From positions 1-7,356 of the forward strand of contig JANXPK010000667.1 in the NCBI GenBank assembly GCA_025357355.1: DNA of 7,356 nucleotides. The letters are read 5' to 3'. This DNA is from Rhodobacterales bacterium. GTDB lineage: Bacteria; Pseudomonadota; Alphaproteobacteria; Rhodobacterales; Rhodobacteraceae. The translations under genes were made by a program, and so were the position numbers. This document shows, piece after piece, positions 1 through 5,280 of the stretch (its first letter is position 1; every line of letters begins with the position of its first letter). The notes under the pieces are model-generated. The model searched no databases. It saw only the letters and a program-made list of their open reading frames with translations, and was not told where the DNA came from.

Positions 1-92
1 CCCGTAAAACCCTCGGCTGGAAAACTCCCGCCGAAGCGCTGGACGAAATCCTGACGAAAGCAGATGATGCCGCTGTTGCGACGACCGGTTGA
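1..92 (+). CDS. IS30-family transposase, C-terminal fragment (cut by window edge)
   Basis: Reading in the frame that starts at position 3 gives RKTLGWKTPAEALDEILTKA followed by nine more residues ending in VATTG and a TGA at 90-92. The KTLGWKTPAEAL block is the typical extreme C-terminus of IS30-family DDE transposases, just after the catalytic core. Only the last 29 codons lie in the window, so the catalytic residues and the start cannot be seen. The stop codon lies inside the terminal inverted repeat, as is common in compact IS elements. The frame differs from that of the permease beyond it, so no transposase-permease fusion is made. Confidence 0.8.
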   Translation, partial: RKTLGWKTPAEALDEILTKADDAAVATTG

Positions 93-100
93 AACTGCCA
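75..100 (-). repeat. Terminal inverted repeat (right end) of the IS30-family element
   Basis: Read inward from the end (minus strand, starting at 100), the sequence begins TGGCAGTTTCAACCGG and continues TCGTCGCAAC. From memory, the E. coli IS30 end also begins TG and has TTCAA, GGTC and CGCAAC at nearly the same spacing. The match in pattern, the overlap with the transposase stop, and the abrupt change to permease coding sequence support this as the element's outer end. Confidence 0.65.
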
Positions 101-1932
101 AGTATCTGCCGATCACCCTGATCGCCACCCTGTCGTCCTCGATGCTGTACGCGCTGGTCTTCACGCCGACGCTGGGCGCGATTTTCGGGCGCGCCACCAA
201 GGCCGAGGCACCGCCGCGCGACGGGCTTTACATGTGGTTCGTCAAACGGGCGGTGCGGCATCCGTTCATCGTGCTGTTCGTCTCGCTGGCCGCTCTGGTC
301 GCGGTGCCGGTGGCCTATGGCAAGTATGGCAAGGGCGTCGAGTTCTTCCCGAACGTCGAACCTGATTACGGCCTGCTCTACGTTCACGCCCGCGGCAACC
401 TATCGATCACCGAAAAGGATGCGCTGGTCCGCCAGGCCGAGACGCGGATGCTGGGCTGGCCGGGGATCAAAAGCGTCTATACCCGCGTCGGCGCATCGGG
501 CGGCGGCTTTGGGCAGAACGTCGATGCCGACGTCGTGGGCACCATCCAGTACGAATTCGTCGACTGGCGCGTCCGCAAGGGCGCCAGCCAGATCCTCGCC
601 GATCTGCGCACGGCCATGGCGGGCATTCCCGGCGCCCGGATCGAGGTTTCGGTGCCGCAAGCCGGGCCGCCGACCGGCAAGGCTATCCAGATCCTGCTGT
701 CTGCCGACAACCCCGACAAGTTGAATGACACCGCCAAGGAAGTGGCGGCAACGCTGGCCAAGACGCCGGATGTCATCGACATTTCCGACGGTCTGCCGCC
801 GCCCGGCATCGACTGGGAATTGCAGGTTGACCGTGGCAAGGCCGCCCGCTACGGCATCGGCCCCTATTCGGTCGGCACCATGATCCAGTTGGTCACCAAC
901 GGCGTCAAGCTGACTGACTACCGTCCGGCGGGCAGCGACAATGCCGTCGATATCCGCCTCAGGCTGCCCGAGGGCATGCGCACCTTGTCGATGCTTGACC
1001 AATTGCGAATCGAGACGCCGCAGGGTGCCATCCCGATCTCGAACCTGGTCACAAGGGCGCCCGTGCAATCGACCGGCACCCTGACCCGGATCGACGGCGC
1101 CCGCACCATCACCGTTGCCGCCGGTATCACTGACGGCGTGCAGGCCGATGCGGTCCGGCAGGCGGTGACAGTCAAGATGGACGCGATGAACCTGGCCGAG
1201 CGCGGCATCCATTGGAAGATGGCCGGTGCAGACGAGGAACAAGCCGCAGCGGGTGCCTTCCTGGCCAAGGCGTTCATGGCCGCCATGTTCCTGATCTTCG
1301 TCGTGCTCCTGGCCCAGTTCAACCGGTTCCTGTCGGTCAGTCTGGTGCTGATGGCCGTTGTCATGTCGACCATCGGCGTCTTCCTGGGCCTGATGGTCAT
1401 GGGCCAGCCTTTCGGCATTGTGATGTCGGGGATCGGGGTGATCGCCTTGGCGGGCATCGTGGTGAACAACAACATCGTGCTGATCGACACCTATGACCAT
1501 CTGCGACGCGAAGGCATGGACAAGCTGGAGGCGATCCTGCAGACCTGCCGCGAGCGGTTCCGTCCGGTGGTCTTGACGGCGCTGACCGCCATTTTCGGCG
1601 TCCTGCCGATCGCCTTCGGCTACAACCTTGAACTTCTGTCGCACGAGACGACCTTGGGCGCGCCGTCCACCCAATGGTGGATCTCGCTGTCCAGTGCCAT
1701 CGTGTTCGGCTTGGCCTTTTCGACGGTCCTGACACTCGTGGTGACCCCGTCCATGCTGATGATCGTCACCCGGTCGAAGGTCAGCAAGGTCCACAACGTC
1801 ATGCAACGGATCCGCAATCTTTTTGGTCGCCGAAAAGCCAAGGCCCCCGCAGAGCTTGCTATCCCGGCAGAGGTTGAGGTTTTTGAACCGATGCCGACGG
1901 GCGAGGTGGTGCCCCTTTCAAAGCGGAAGTAG
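101..1932 (+). pseudogene. RND (HAE1-type) efflux permease, 5' truncated by IS30 insertion
   Basis: This is the C-terminal part of an inner-membrane proton-driven RND pump (AcrB/MexB-like family). Visible in order: the end of transmembrane helix 6 with ALVFTPTLG (about nt 150-185), TM7 (nt 265-322), the second periplasmic porter/docking domain (FFPNVEPDYG onward to about nt 1250), then TM8 (1258-1320), TM9 (1330-1404), TM10 with NNNIVLID (1414-1485), TM11 (1564-1620) and TM12 (1681-1767), and a basic cytoplasmic tail. Family members are about 1000-1100 residues; only about 610 remain. TM1-5, the first porter domain and the TM4 aspartates of the proton relay are missing. An ATG at 64 opens the frame, but it lies inside the IS and its first 12 codons are IS sequence, so I do not treat it as the native start. 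A stable partial protein is possible, but a working pump is not expected. The substrate is unknown. Confidence 0.85.
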
Positions 1933-1942
1933 GGCGCTCCGG

Positions 1943-1961
1943 CGGGGCACTTCCAGCCCCG
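1943..1961 (+). terminator. Weak GC hairpin after the RND remnant, possible terminator
   Basis: CGGGGC (1943-1948) pairs with GCCCCG (1956-1961) around a 7-base loop, 10 bases after the permease stop. No T-run follows, so it is at best an imperfect or Rho-assisted terminator, or simply a chance GC-rich stem. Confidence 0.25.
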
Positions 1962-1980
1962 GCCTCCGATTCGCAGATTC

Positions 1981-1988
1981 ATGGTTAA
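1981..1988 (-). promoter_or_regulatory. CtrA-like half-site (TTAACCAT)
   Basis: ATGGTTAA on the plus strand is an exact TTAACCAT on the minus strand, a half-site form used by the alphaproteobacterial response regulator CtrA. There is no second TTAA at the 7-base spacing of the full CtrA site, and a single 8-mer can occur by chance, so this is only a candidate. Confidence 0.25.
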
Positions 1989-2020
1989 CGCAAGGCTACG
2001 GCCAAAAACCTCGCATAAAG

Positions 2021-2064
2021 TGTAGCCGCATTGTAGGCCGAATGTAGGTGGTTTGTAGGTCGTT
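2021..2064 (+). repeat. Four tandem 11-bp direct repeats (TGTAG-N6)
   Basis: TGTAG occurs at 2021, 2032, 2043 and 2054, exactly 11 bp apart. The units are TGTAGCCGCAT, TGTAGGCCGAA, TGTAGGTGGTT and TGTAGGTCGTT. The last three share TGTAGG, and units 3 and 4 also share a GTT end. A one-helical-turn period with a conserved 5-6 base head is how OmpR/PhoB-family response regulators bind DNA (tandem 11-bp half-sites), so a binding array is a reasonable inference. An iteron-like or purely fortuitous repeat is also possible. The array lies about 215-260 bp upstream of the cycA start. Confidence 0.8.
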
Positions 2065-2072
2065 CATCTTTC

Positions 2073-2091
2073 GTTAAGCTGGCCGATTAAC
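2073..2091. repeat. Inverted repeat GTTAA-N9-TTAAC
   Basis: A perfect 5-bp inverted repeat spaced by nine bases, starting nine bases after the 11-bp repeat array. The paired TTAA cores recall CtrA sites, but the spacing is 9 instead of 7, so I do not call it a CtrA box. It could be an operator for a dimeric regulator. Confidence 0.4.
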
Positions 2092-2108
2092 ACTGCGAAC
2101 TCAAGGGC

Positions 2109-2136
2109 TTGACGTGATGTCAACGTCGGTTATTCC
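2109..2136 (+). promoter_or_regulatory. Candidate cycA promoter overlapping an operator-like inverted repeat
   Basis: TTGACG at 2109-2114 is a good -35 match. TATTCC at 2131-2136, 16 bp on, is a weak -10 match. The -35 lies inside the palindrome TTGACGTGATGTCAA (2109-2123), which has TTGAC/GTCAA arms and a 5-base centre. FNR/Crp-type boxes have a 4-base centre, so the symmetry resembles but does not fit that class. If this is the promoter, the leader before cycA would be about 135 bases. A second possible promoter is TTGATC (2194-2199) with CACAAT (2215-2220), but its spacing of 15 is short. Confidence 0.35.
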
Positions 2137-2185
2137 TGCCTTCGCGACTCCCGCCGAGACCCGGAAAGGCGCCGTCGTTTGCGGC

Positions 2186-2200
2186 AGATCATGTTGATCT
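2186..2200. repeat. 15-bp inverted repeat AGATCATGTTGATCT
   Basis: Perfect 6-bp arms (AGATCA / TGATCT) around a 3-base centre, about 80 bp before the cycA start. TTGATC recurs at 2241-2246. It may be a regulator site for cycA or a small hairpin in its leader; the sequence does not say which. Confidence 0.4.
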
Positions 2201-2279
2201 CGTCCGGATGCTGGCACAATAGCCCCAGCAAAGTTCTCGCTTGATCAGATAACGCCCGCAATCCATCCAGGAGACATCA

Positions 2280-2687
2280 ATGAAAACCACATCCCTGATC
2301 CTCGCCCTTTCCCTCATTGCAGGCCCCGCCCTCGCGGCAGGGGACGCCACCAAAGGCGAAGACGATTTCAAACGCTGCAAGGCCTGCCACTCGATTGTGG
2401 CACCAGACGGCACCGCGATCCAAAAGGGCGGCAAGACCGGCCCGAACCTATTCGGTGTGGTCGGCCGCCAAGTCGCCAGCTCTCCCGATTTCAAATACGG
2501 CGCCTCGATACTTACCCTTGGTGCCAAGGGCCTGAAGTGGGACGAGGCCATGATTGCGGCCTATGTCACCGACCCCGGCGCCTGGCTCAAGGAACAGACC
2601 GGAGACACGTCCGCGGTTGCCAAGATGACCTTCAAGATGGCGACCGGGGGTGAAGATGTTGCGGCCTATCTGGCCTCGGTCAAATAG
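2280..2687 (+). CDS. cycA: Cytochrome c2 (periplasmic class I c-type cytochrome)
   Basis: This is a soluble periplasmic electron carrier between the cytochrome bc1 complex and a cytochrome c oxidase or, in phototrophs, the reaction centre. The 135-residue protein has a Sec signal peptide ending at ALA-A (about residue 19 or 20), the haem attachment motif CKACH (33-37), the haem-side segment KTGPNLFGVVGR (52-63) and the likely axial Met116 in AKMTF. The C-terminal helix GGEDVAAYLASV closely matches Rhodobacter capsulatus cytochrome c2 as I remember it, and length and loops fit the large cytochrome c2 / c550 type, not the shorter mitochondrial form. The ATG has AGGAG six bases upstream. It stands alone on the plus strand behind a motif-rich upstream region and ahead of a candidate terminator. 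Maturation would need the Ccm haem-ligation system. The exact paralogue (c2 versus c550 or isocytochrome c2) is not certain. Confidence 0.9.
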   Translation: MKTTSLILALSLIAGPALAAGDATKGEDDFKRCKACHSIVAPDGTAIQKGGKTGPNLFGVVGRQVASSPDFKYGASILTLGAKGLKWDEAMIAAYVTDPGAWLKEQTGDTSAVAKMTFKMATGGEDVAAYLASVK

Positions 2688-2746
2688 GCCCTTGACGGCG
2701 TCGGTTCCTGTCGTGTGCGGAAGAGTATGACGCCGCAGACCATCGC

Positions 2747-2777
2747 GAGACCTGTCAGCAATTGTCCGGCAGGTCTT
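2747..2777 (+). terminator. Candidate cycA transcription terminator hairpin
   Basis: AGACCTGTC (2748-2756) pairs with GGCAGGTCT (2768-2776), with one G-T pair, and G2747-T2777 can extend the stem. The loop is 11 bases. It lies 60 bp after the cycA stop, in the gap before the convergent minus-strand genes. The downstream T content is modest (TTGCGTCATTTG) with no true run, so termination strength is unclear. Confidence 0.4.
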
Positions 2778-2915
2778 GCGTCATTTGTCATCGTGGTGCC
2801 GAGCTTGGGTCTTCGGGATACCGCCAAAAGGGACTCTAGTGTCGGACAGACTGTTTTATCGTTATATTTCAGTTAGCTGTCGATCTTGACGACTAAATCT
2901 CGTTGGGCATCCGCG

Positions 2916-3263
2916 CTAGCCGTAAAACGGCGTCATTTGCGCGACGATCACGGCATTCTCTGCCAGCGCCCGGTCCATCAGCTTGCGTTCCTCGCTGTCG
3001 ATCTCATCGCCCGAGGCCAGCCGCTCATCCAGCGTGCCATATCCAGACACATCCAGTGGCGCCAAGTCCGCCTCTTTGAGGATAGCCACCGTCTCGCGCA
3101 CCGCCTCAGCCTCGTCGACACCACTGGCATACACGATCAGTGCAGCGCCGGTCGATTTGTCGGGCAACCCGTCGCCAGCCTTGCGTCCGACCTCGACCAC
3201 CAGTGTGAAAACCTGTTGCGGCCGCTTGGCTTTGACTGGATGGGGATCTTCCTCTACGCTCAC
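2916..3263 (-). CDS. Small hypothetical protein (115 aa), unrecognised family
   Basis: I do not recognise a named family. The protein is acidic and apparently cytosolic, with no signal peptide or membrane segment. It shows an alternating pattern suggesting a small alpha/beta fold: a beta strand VFTLVVEVGR near residues 18-27, a strand ALIVYAS, an acidic helix DEAEAVRETVAILKEA, then GYGTLDER, a second acidic helix and a final strand NAVIVAQMTPFYG. I chose the GTG at 3261-3263 because GGAGG (3272-3276) lies eight bases before it. The frame stays open upstream to a TTG at 3368, which would add 35 Trp/Arg-rich residues but has no clear ribosome binding site. It is the last gene of the leftward scoAB cluster, 183 bp after the acetyltransferase, and converges with cycA. 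Function unknown. Confidence 0.65.
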   Translation of the reverse strand: MSVEEDPHPVKAKRPQQVFTLVVEVGRKAGDGLPDKSTGAALIVYASGVDEAEAVRETVAILKEADLAPLDVSGYGTLDERLASGDEIDSEERKLMDRALAENAVIVAQMTPFYG

Positions 3264-3271
3264 CGCTATCG

Positions 3272-3276
3272 CCTCC
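3272..3276 (-). promoter_or_regulatory. Ribosome binding site that decides the start of the 115-aa protein
   Basis: GGAGG on the minus strand sits eight bases before the GTG at 3261-3263. Neither the TTG at 3366-3368 nor the GTG at codon 10 of the longer frame has a comparable site, so the shorter product is preferred. Confidence 0.55.
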
Positions 3277-3446
3277 GAAACTGCCGTCGCTATCCTGTTC
3301 CAGACAAGAGCGCCAAAACGCGCCCGCCATATGCGGTACACTTTTTGCCATTCCGCTGACGGAGGCAATGGCCGAGTGCTCTGGGTGGAAGATTCGGGTT
3401 CGAAGCGACCTGACCCCGGATTCCCGTGACCGCCATCCTTGCAAAG

Positions 3447-3737
3447 CTACTCCGTGAAAGCGTCGGCCCATTCAGGGTGGCGTGCGAGTTGGGCGGAAAC
3501 GAACGGGCAAAGCGGCACGATCATGAAACCCTCGACCCTTGCGTCGTCCACCAGGCGACTGACGAGAGCTGCACCCGCGCCTGTGCCGCGAAAACTGTCG
3601 GATACACCGGTGTGGTTGGCGGTCACCCGGTTCGGGCTGACGATGGTAAAAGTCAGCTCGGCCTCTTCCCCATTTCGGCGAATGACGTAGCGACCGCGCT
3701 TGCCCCTGACCTCGCGAGTGACAATGTGGTCAGTCAA
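3447..3737 (-). CDS. YjdJ-type GNAT family N-acetyltransferase (96 aa)
   Basis: This is a small acetyl-CoA-dependent acetyltransferase of the short GNAT-like group (Pfam Acetyltransf_CG, YjdJ type); the acceptor is unknown. The family pattern is clear: HTGVSDSFRGTGAGAALV (residues 42-59), whose RGTGAG forms the acetyl-CoA pyrophosphate-binding turn, then DARVEGFMIVPLCPFV (65-80) and the closing RHPEWADAF. About 95 residues is normal for this group. The only start in a sensible place is TTG at 3735-3737, inside the last codons of scoB (8-bp overlap), with GAGG nine bases upstream. That suggests translation coupled to scoB and low expression. An ATT at codon 5 is a less likely start. It shares an mRNA with scoAB, but no known function joins them. 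Confidence 0.85.
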   Translation of the reverse strand: MTDHIVTREVRGKRGRYVIRRNGEEAELTFTIVSPNRVTANHTGVSDSFRGTGAGAALVSRLVDDARVEGFMIVPLCPFVSAQLARHPEWADAFTE

Positions 3738-4374
3738 CGATGGTCGCCTCGGTCGCCGCGCGCAATTCCGCTTCGGTCACGAAATCGGCGCATTCGACGA
3801 TATGCAGGCCCTTGTGACCGACATCAAGCACGCCAAGATTGGTGATGATGCGGTCCACCACACCCTTGCCGGTAAGGGGCAGGGTGCAATGCTTCAACAC
3901 CTTGCTCTCGCCGTGTTTTGAAGTGTGGTCCATCACCACCACCACGCGACCGACGCCCGCGACCAGATCCATCGCCCCGCCCATGCCTTTGACCAGCTTG
4001 CCGGGGATCATCCAGTTGGCCAGATCGCCCTCTTGGTTGACCTCCATCGCGCCGAGGATGGCCATCGCAATCTTGCCGCCGCGGATCATGGCAAAGCTTT
4101 GCGCAGAATCGAAATAGGCGGTTTGCGGCAATTCGGTGATGGTTTGCTTGCCAGCATTGATCAGGTCGGGATCTTCCTCGCCTTCAAAGGGAAATGGGCC
4201 CATGCCGAGCATACCGTTTTCCGATTGCAGCGTCACATTGACGCCCGCCGGGATGTAGTTGGCGACCAGCGTCGGTATGCCGATGCCAAGGTTGACATAC
4301 ATGCCGTCACGAAGCTCGAGGGCCGCACGCGCGGCCATCTGATTGCGGTCCCAGCCCTTTTGTCCTTCGGCCAT
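3730..4374 (-). CDS. scoB: Succinyl-CoA:3-ketoacid CoA-transferase, subunit B
   Basis: This is the beta subunit of the heteromeric class I CoA-transferase that moves CoA from succinyl-CoA to acetoacetate, feeding acetoacetyl-CoA into thiolysis (ketone-body, PHB and leucine breakdown). The 214-residue protein has the N-terminal helix RNQMAARAALEL, the loop VNLGIGIPTLVA (27-38) and the second CoA-transferase signature LQSENG (49-54), whose Glu52 forms the covalent glutamyl-CoA intermediate. GGAMDLV and KHCTLPLTGKGVVDRIITNL follow as in typical SCOT B subunits. I start at ATG 4372-4374, overlapping the scoA TGA by one base, with AAGGAGG seven bases upstream; the GTG one codon earlier is less likely. 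The close relatives PcaJ (3-oxoadipate) and AtoA cannot be fully excluded, but the neighbour subunit favours SCOT. Confidence 0.93.
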   Translation of the reverse strand: MAEGQKGWDRNQMAARAALELRDGMYVNLGIGIPTLVANYIPAGVNVTLQSENGMLGMGPFPFEGEEDPDLINAGKQTITELPQTAYFDSAQSFAMIRGGKIAMAILGAMEVNQEGDLANWMIPGKLVKGMGGAMDLVAGVGRVVVVMDHTSKHGESKVLKHCTLPLTGKGVVDRIITNLGVLDVGHKGLHIVECADFVTEAELRAATEATIVD

Positions 4375-5078
4375 CACACCGCCTCCTTCTTGCGTGTGGT
4401 GCGGTTCTCTATGCGCTTCTCGTGCTCGCCTTGAATCATGCGATGCACATAGATGCCGGGCAGGTGAATCTTGTCGGGGTCAAGGGCGCCCATGGGCACG
4501 ATCTCTTCGACCTCGGCCACGCAGATCTTGCCAGCGGTGGCGGCGGGCGGGTTGAAGTTGCGGGCGGTCTTGCGGAATTCAAGATTGCCCGAGGGATCGC
4601 CACGCCAGGCCTTGACGATGGACAGGTCGGCGACGATGCCGCGTTCGAGGATATAGGTCTTGCCGTCGAACTCCTTGTGCTCTTTGCCCTCGGCGATCAC
4701 GGTGCCCACGCCGGTCCGGGTGTAAAAGCCCGGGATGCCCGCGCCACCGGCGCGCAAGCGTTCGGCTAGCGTGCCTTGCGGGTTGAACTCCAGCTCCAGT
4801 TCGCCCGACAGATACTGGCGCATGAATTCGGCATTCTCGCCGACATAGGACGAGATCATCTTCTTGACTTGCCTTGTGGCGAGCAGAATGCCCAGACCAA
4901 AACCATCCACCCCCGCGTTGTTGGACGCAATGGTCAGGTTTCTGGTGCCAGCGTCGAAGATGGCTTCGATCAACAATTCGGGGATGCCGCACAGCCCGAA
5001 ACCGCCGGCGGCGATTGTCATGCCATCGAACAGCACACCCTCAAGTGCCGCCTGCGCGGTTGGAAAAACCTTGTTCAT
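4374..5078 (-). CDS. scoA: Succinyl-CoA:3-ketoacid CoA-transferase, subunit A
   Basis: This is the alpha subunit of SCOT, partner of the gene directly downstream; together they form the active cytosolic enzyme. The 234-residue protein opens MNKVFPTAQAALEG and carries CoA-transferase signature 1, from DG at residues 18-19 through AAGGFGLCGIP (23-33). SNNAGVDGFGLG, KMISSYVGENAEF, GELELEFNPQGTLAERLRAG and TARNFNPPAAT are all typical of SCOT A subunits, more so than of PcaI or AtoD. The frame is open 26 codons further upstream, but I start at ATG 5076-5078: it matches the family N-terminus, has AGGGG six bases upstream, and lies about 22 bases after a predicted transcription start. The longer version would begin upstream of the promoter. 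It overlaps scoB by one base (TGATG). Confidence 0.93.
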   Translation of the reverse strand: MNKVFPTAQAALEGVLFDGMTIAAGGFGLCGIPELLIEAIFDAGTRNLTIASNNAGVDGFGLGILLATRQVKKMISSYVGENAEFMRQYLSGELELEFNPQGTLAERLRAGGAGIPGFYTRTGVGTVIAEGKEHKEFDGKTYILERGIVADLSIVKAWRGDPSGNLEFRKTARNFNPPAATAGKICVAEVEEIVPMGALDPDKIHLPGIYVHRMIQGEHEKRIENRTTRKKEAV

Positions 5079-5106
5079 CGAGCACCCCTGCCTAGCTTTG
5101 CGCCCC

Positions 5107-5135
5107 ATATGAGACGGGCGCGGCCACACTGTCAA
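5107..5135 (-). promoter_or_regulatory. Sigma70-type promoter of scoAB
   Basis: On the minus strand TTGACA (5130-5135) is a perfect -35. Seventeen bases on is TCATAT (5107-5112), a weaker -10 (CATATG, one base further, scores similarly). Transcription would start near 5100, leaving a leader of about 22 bases containing the scoA ribosome binding site. This makes scoAB and the acetyltransferase a unit that does not depend on manB. Confidence 0.6.
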
Positions 5136-5156
5136 TTGCCGCAGCGCGGCATCCAC

Positions 5157-5184
5157 TTGCCTGCCCGCGCCTTGCCGCTATGGT
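5157..5184 (+). promoter_or_regulatory. Candidate promoter of tRNA-Leu
   Basis: TTGCCT (5157-5162) and TATGGT (5179-5184) are separated by 16 bases, each matching four of six consensus positions. The predicted start near 5191 leaves only a very short 5' leader before the tRNA, so a slightly different start is possible. It is divergent from the scoAB promoter, and the two fit within about 80 bp. Confidence 0.4.
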
Positions 5185-5193
5185 GCGCAAGCC

Positions 5194-5279
5194 GCCCGCG
5201 TGGTGAAATGGTAGACACAGGGGACTTAAAATCCCCAGGCCGTAAGGCCGTGCCGGTTCAAGTCCGGCCGCGGGCACCA
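5194..5279 (+). tRNA. tRNA-Leu (anticodon UAA)
   Basis: An 86-base class II tRNA with encoded CCA. Acceptor GCCCGCG (5194-5200) pairs with CGCGGGC (5269-5275), followed by discriminator A5276 and CCA (5277-5279). The anticodon stem GGGGA/TCCCC (5220-5224 and 5232-5236) holds the loop CTTAAAA, giving anticodon TAA at 5227-5229, which reads UUA leucine codons. A long variable arm (GGCC-gtaa-GGCC) and the T arm GCCGG-TTCAAGT-CCGGC confirm leucine class. UUA is rare in such GC-rich genomes, so this is a low-demand but essential tRNA. No intron or integrase scar is seen. Its 3' end is one base from the stop codon of manB on the other strand. Confidence 0.97.
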
Positions 5280-5280
5280 G

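Larger units (their letters stand above)
1..100 (+). mobile_element. Right end of an IS30-family insertion sequence
   Basis: The first 100 bases hold the 3' end of an IS30-type transposase gene, followed at once by a terminal inverted repeat. From about position 100 the sequence becomes in-frame RND efflux permease, starting deep inside that family's protein. The element therefore continues left of the window and was inserted into the permease gene. The boundary at 100 is inferred from where the IR-like sequence stops and permease homology (KYLPITLIAT) begins. It could be off by a few bases, because the short target duplication IS30 elements make cannot be checked without the left end. Confidence 0.8.
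1933..2279. other. 347-bp non-coding region between the RND remnant and cycA
   Basis: I find no convincing gene here on either strand. It holds a weak GC hairpin after the permease stop (1943-1961), a CtrA-like half-site (1981-1988), four tandem 11-bp repeats (2021-2064), three inverted repeats (2073-2091, 2109-2123, 2186-2200), candidate promoter elements, and the cycA ribosome binding site AGGAG at 2269-2273. The density of short symmetrical motifs suggests a regulatory region for cycA, but no transcription start can be fixed from sequence alone. Confidence 0.7.

Noticed and set aside
64..100. ATG at 64 as the true start of a 622-residue permease
   Set aside because: Those first codons are IS30 terminal sequence read in a different frame from the transposase. 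Family proteins have about 450 further residues before this point.
400..1806. 468-residue open frame on the minus strand across the RND gene
   Set aside because: It is an antisense shadow of the permease. The translation is dominated by His, Asp, Gln, Gly and Arg with no domain, as expected opposite GC-rich coding sequence, while the plus strand has clear RND motifs and membrane helices.
2109..2123. FNR/DNR-type box
   Set aside because: The arms TTGAC and GTCAA resemble that class, but the centre is five bases instead of four, so I keep it only as an inverted repeat.
2666..2791. 41-codon minus-strand frame with one hydrophobic stretch, overlapping the cycA 3' end
   Set aside because: It has no ribosome binding site, its last part is antisense to cycA, and the hydrophobic stretch (QLLTGLAMVCGVILF) coincides with the terminator-like hairpin. 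A TATAAC on the minus strand (2861-2866) might be a -10, but no -35 accompanies it.
2688..2915. Gap between cycA and the convergent small gene, including an AT-rich patch near 2851-2870
   Set aside because: Apart from the candidate terminator I found no supported gene. The patch has -10-like words on both strands but no partner -35.
3380..3420. tRNA T-arm-like sequence (GGGTTCGAAG on plus, CTTCGAACCC on minus)
   Set aside because: No acceptor, anticodon or T stem pairing can be built around it on either strand.
5079..5156. Upstream extension of scoA by 26 residues
   Set aside because: It would start upstream of the predicted promoter. The ATG at 5078 has its own ribosome binding site and matches the usual SCOT N-terminus.
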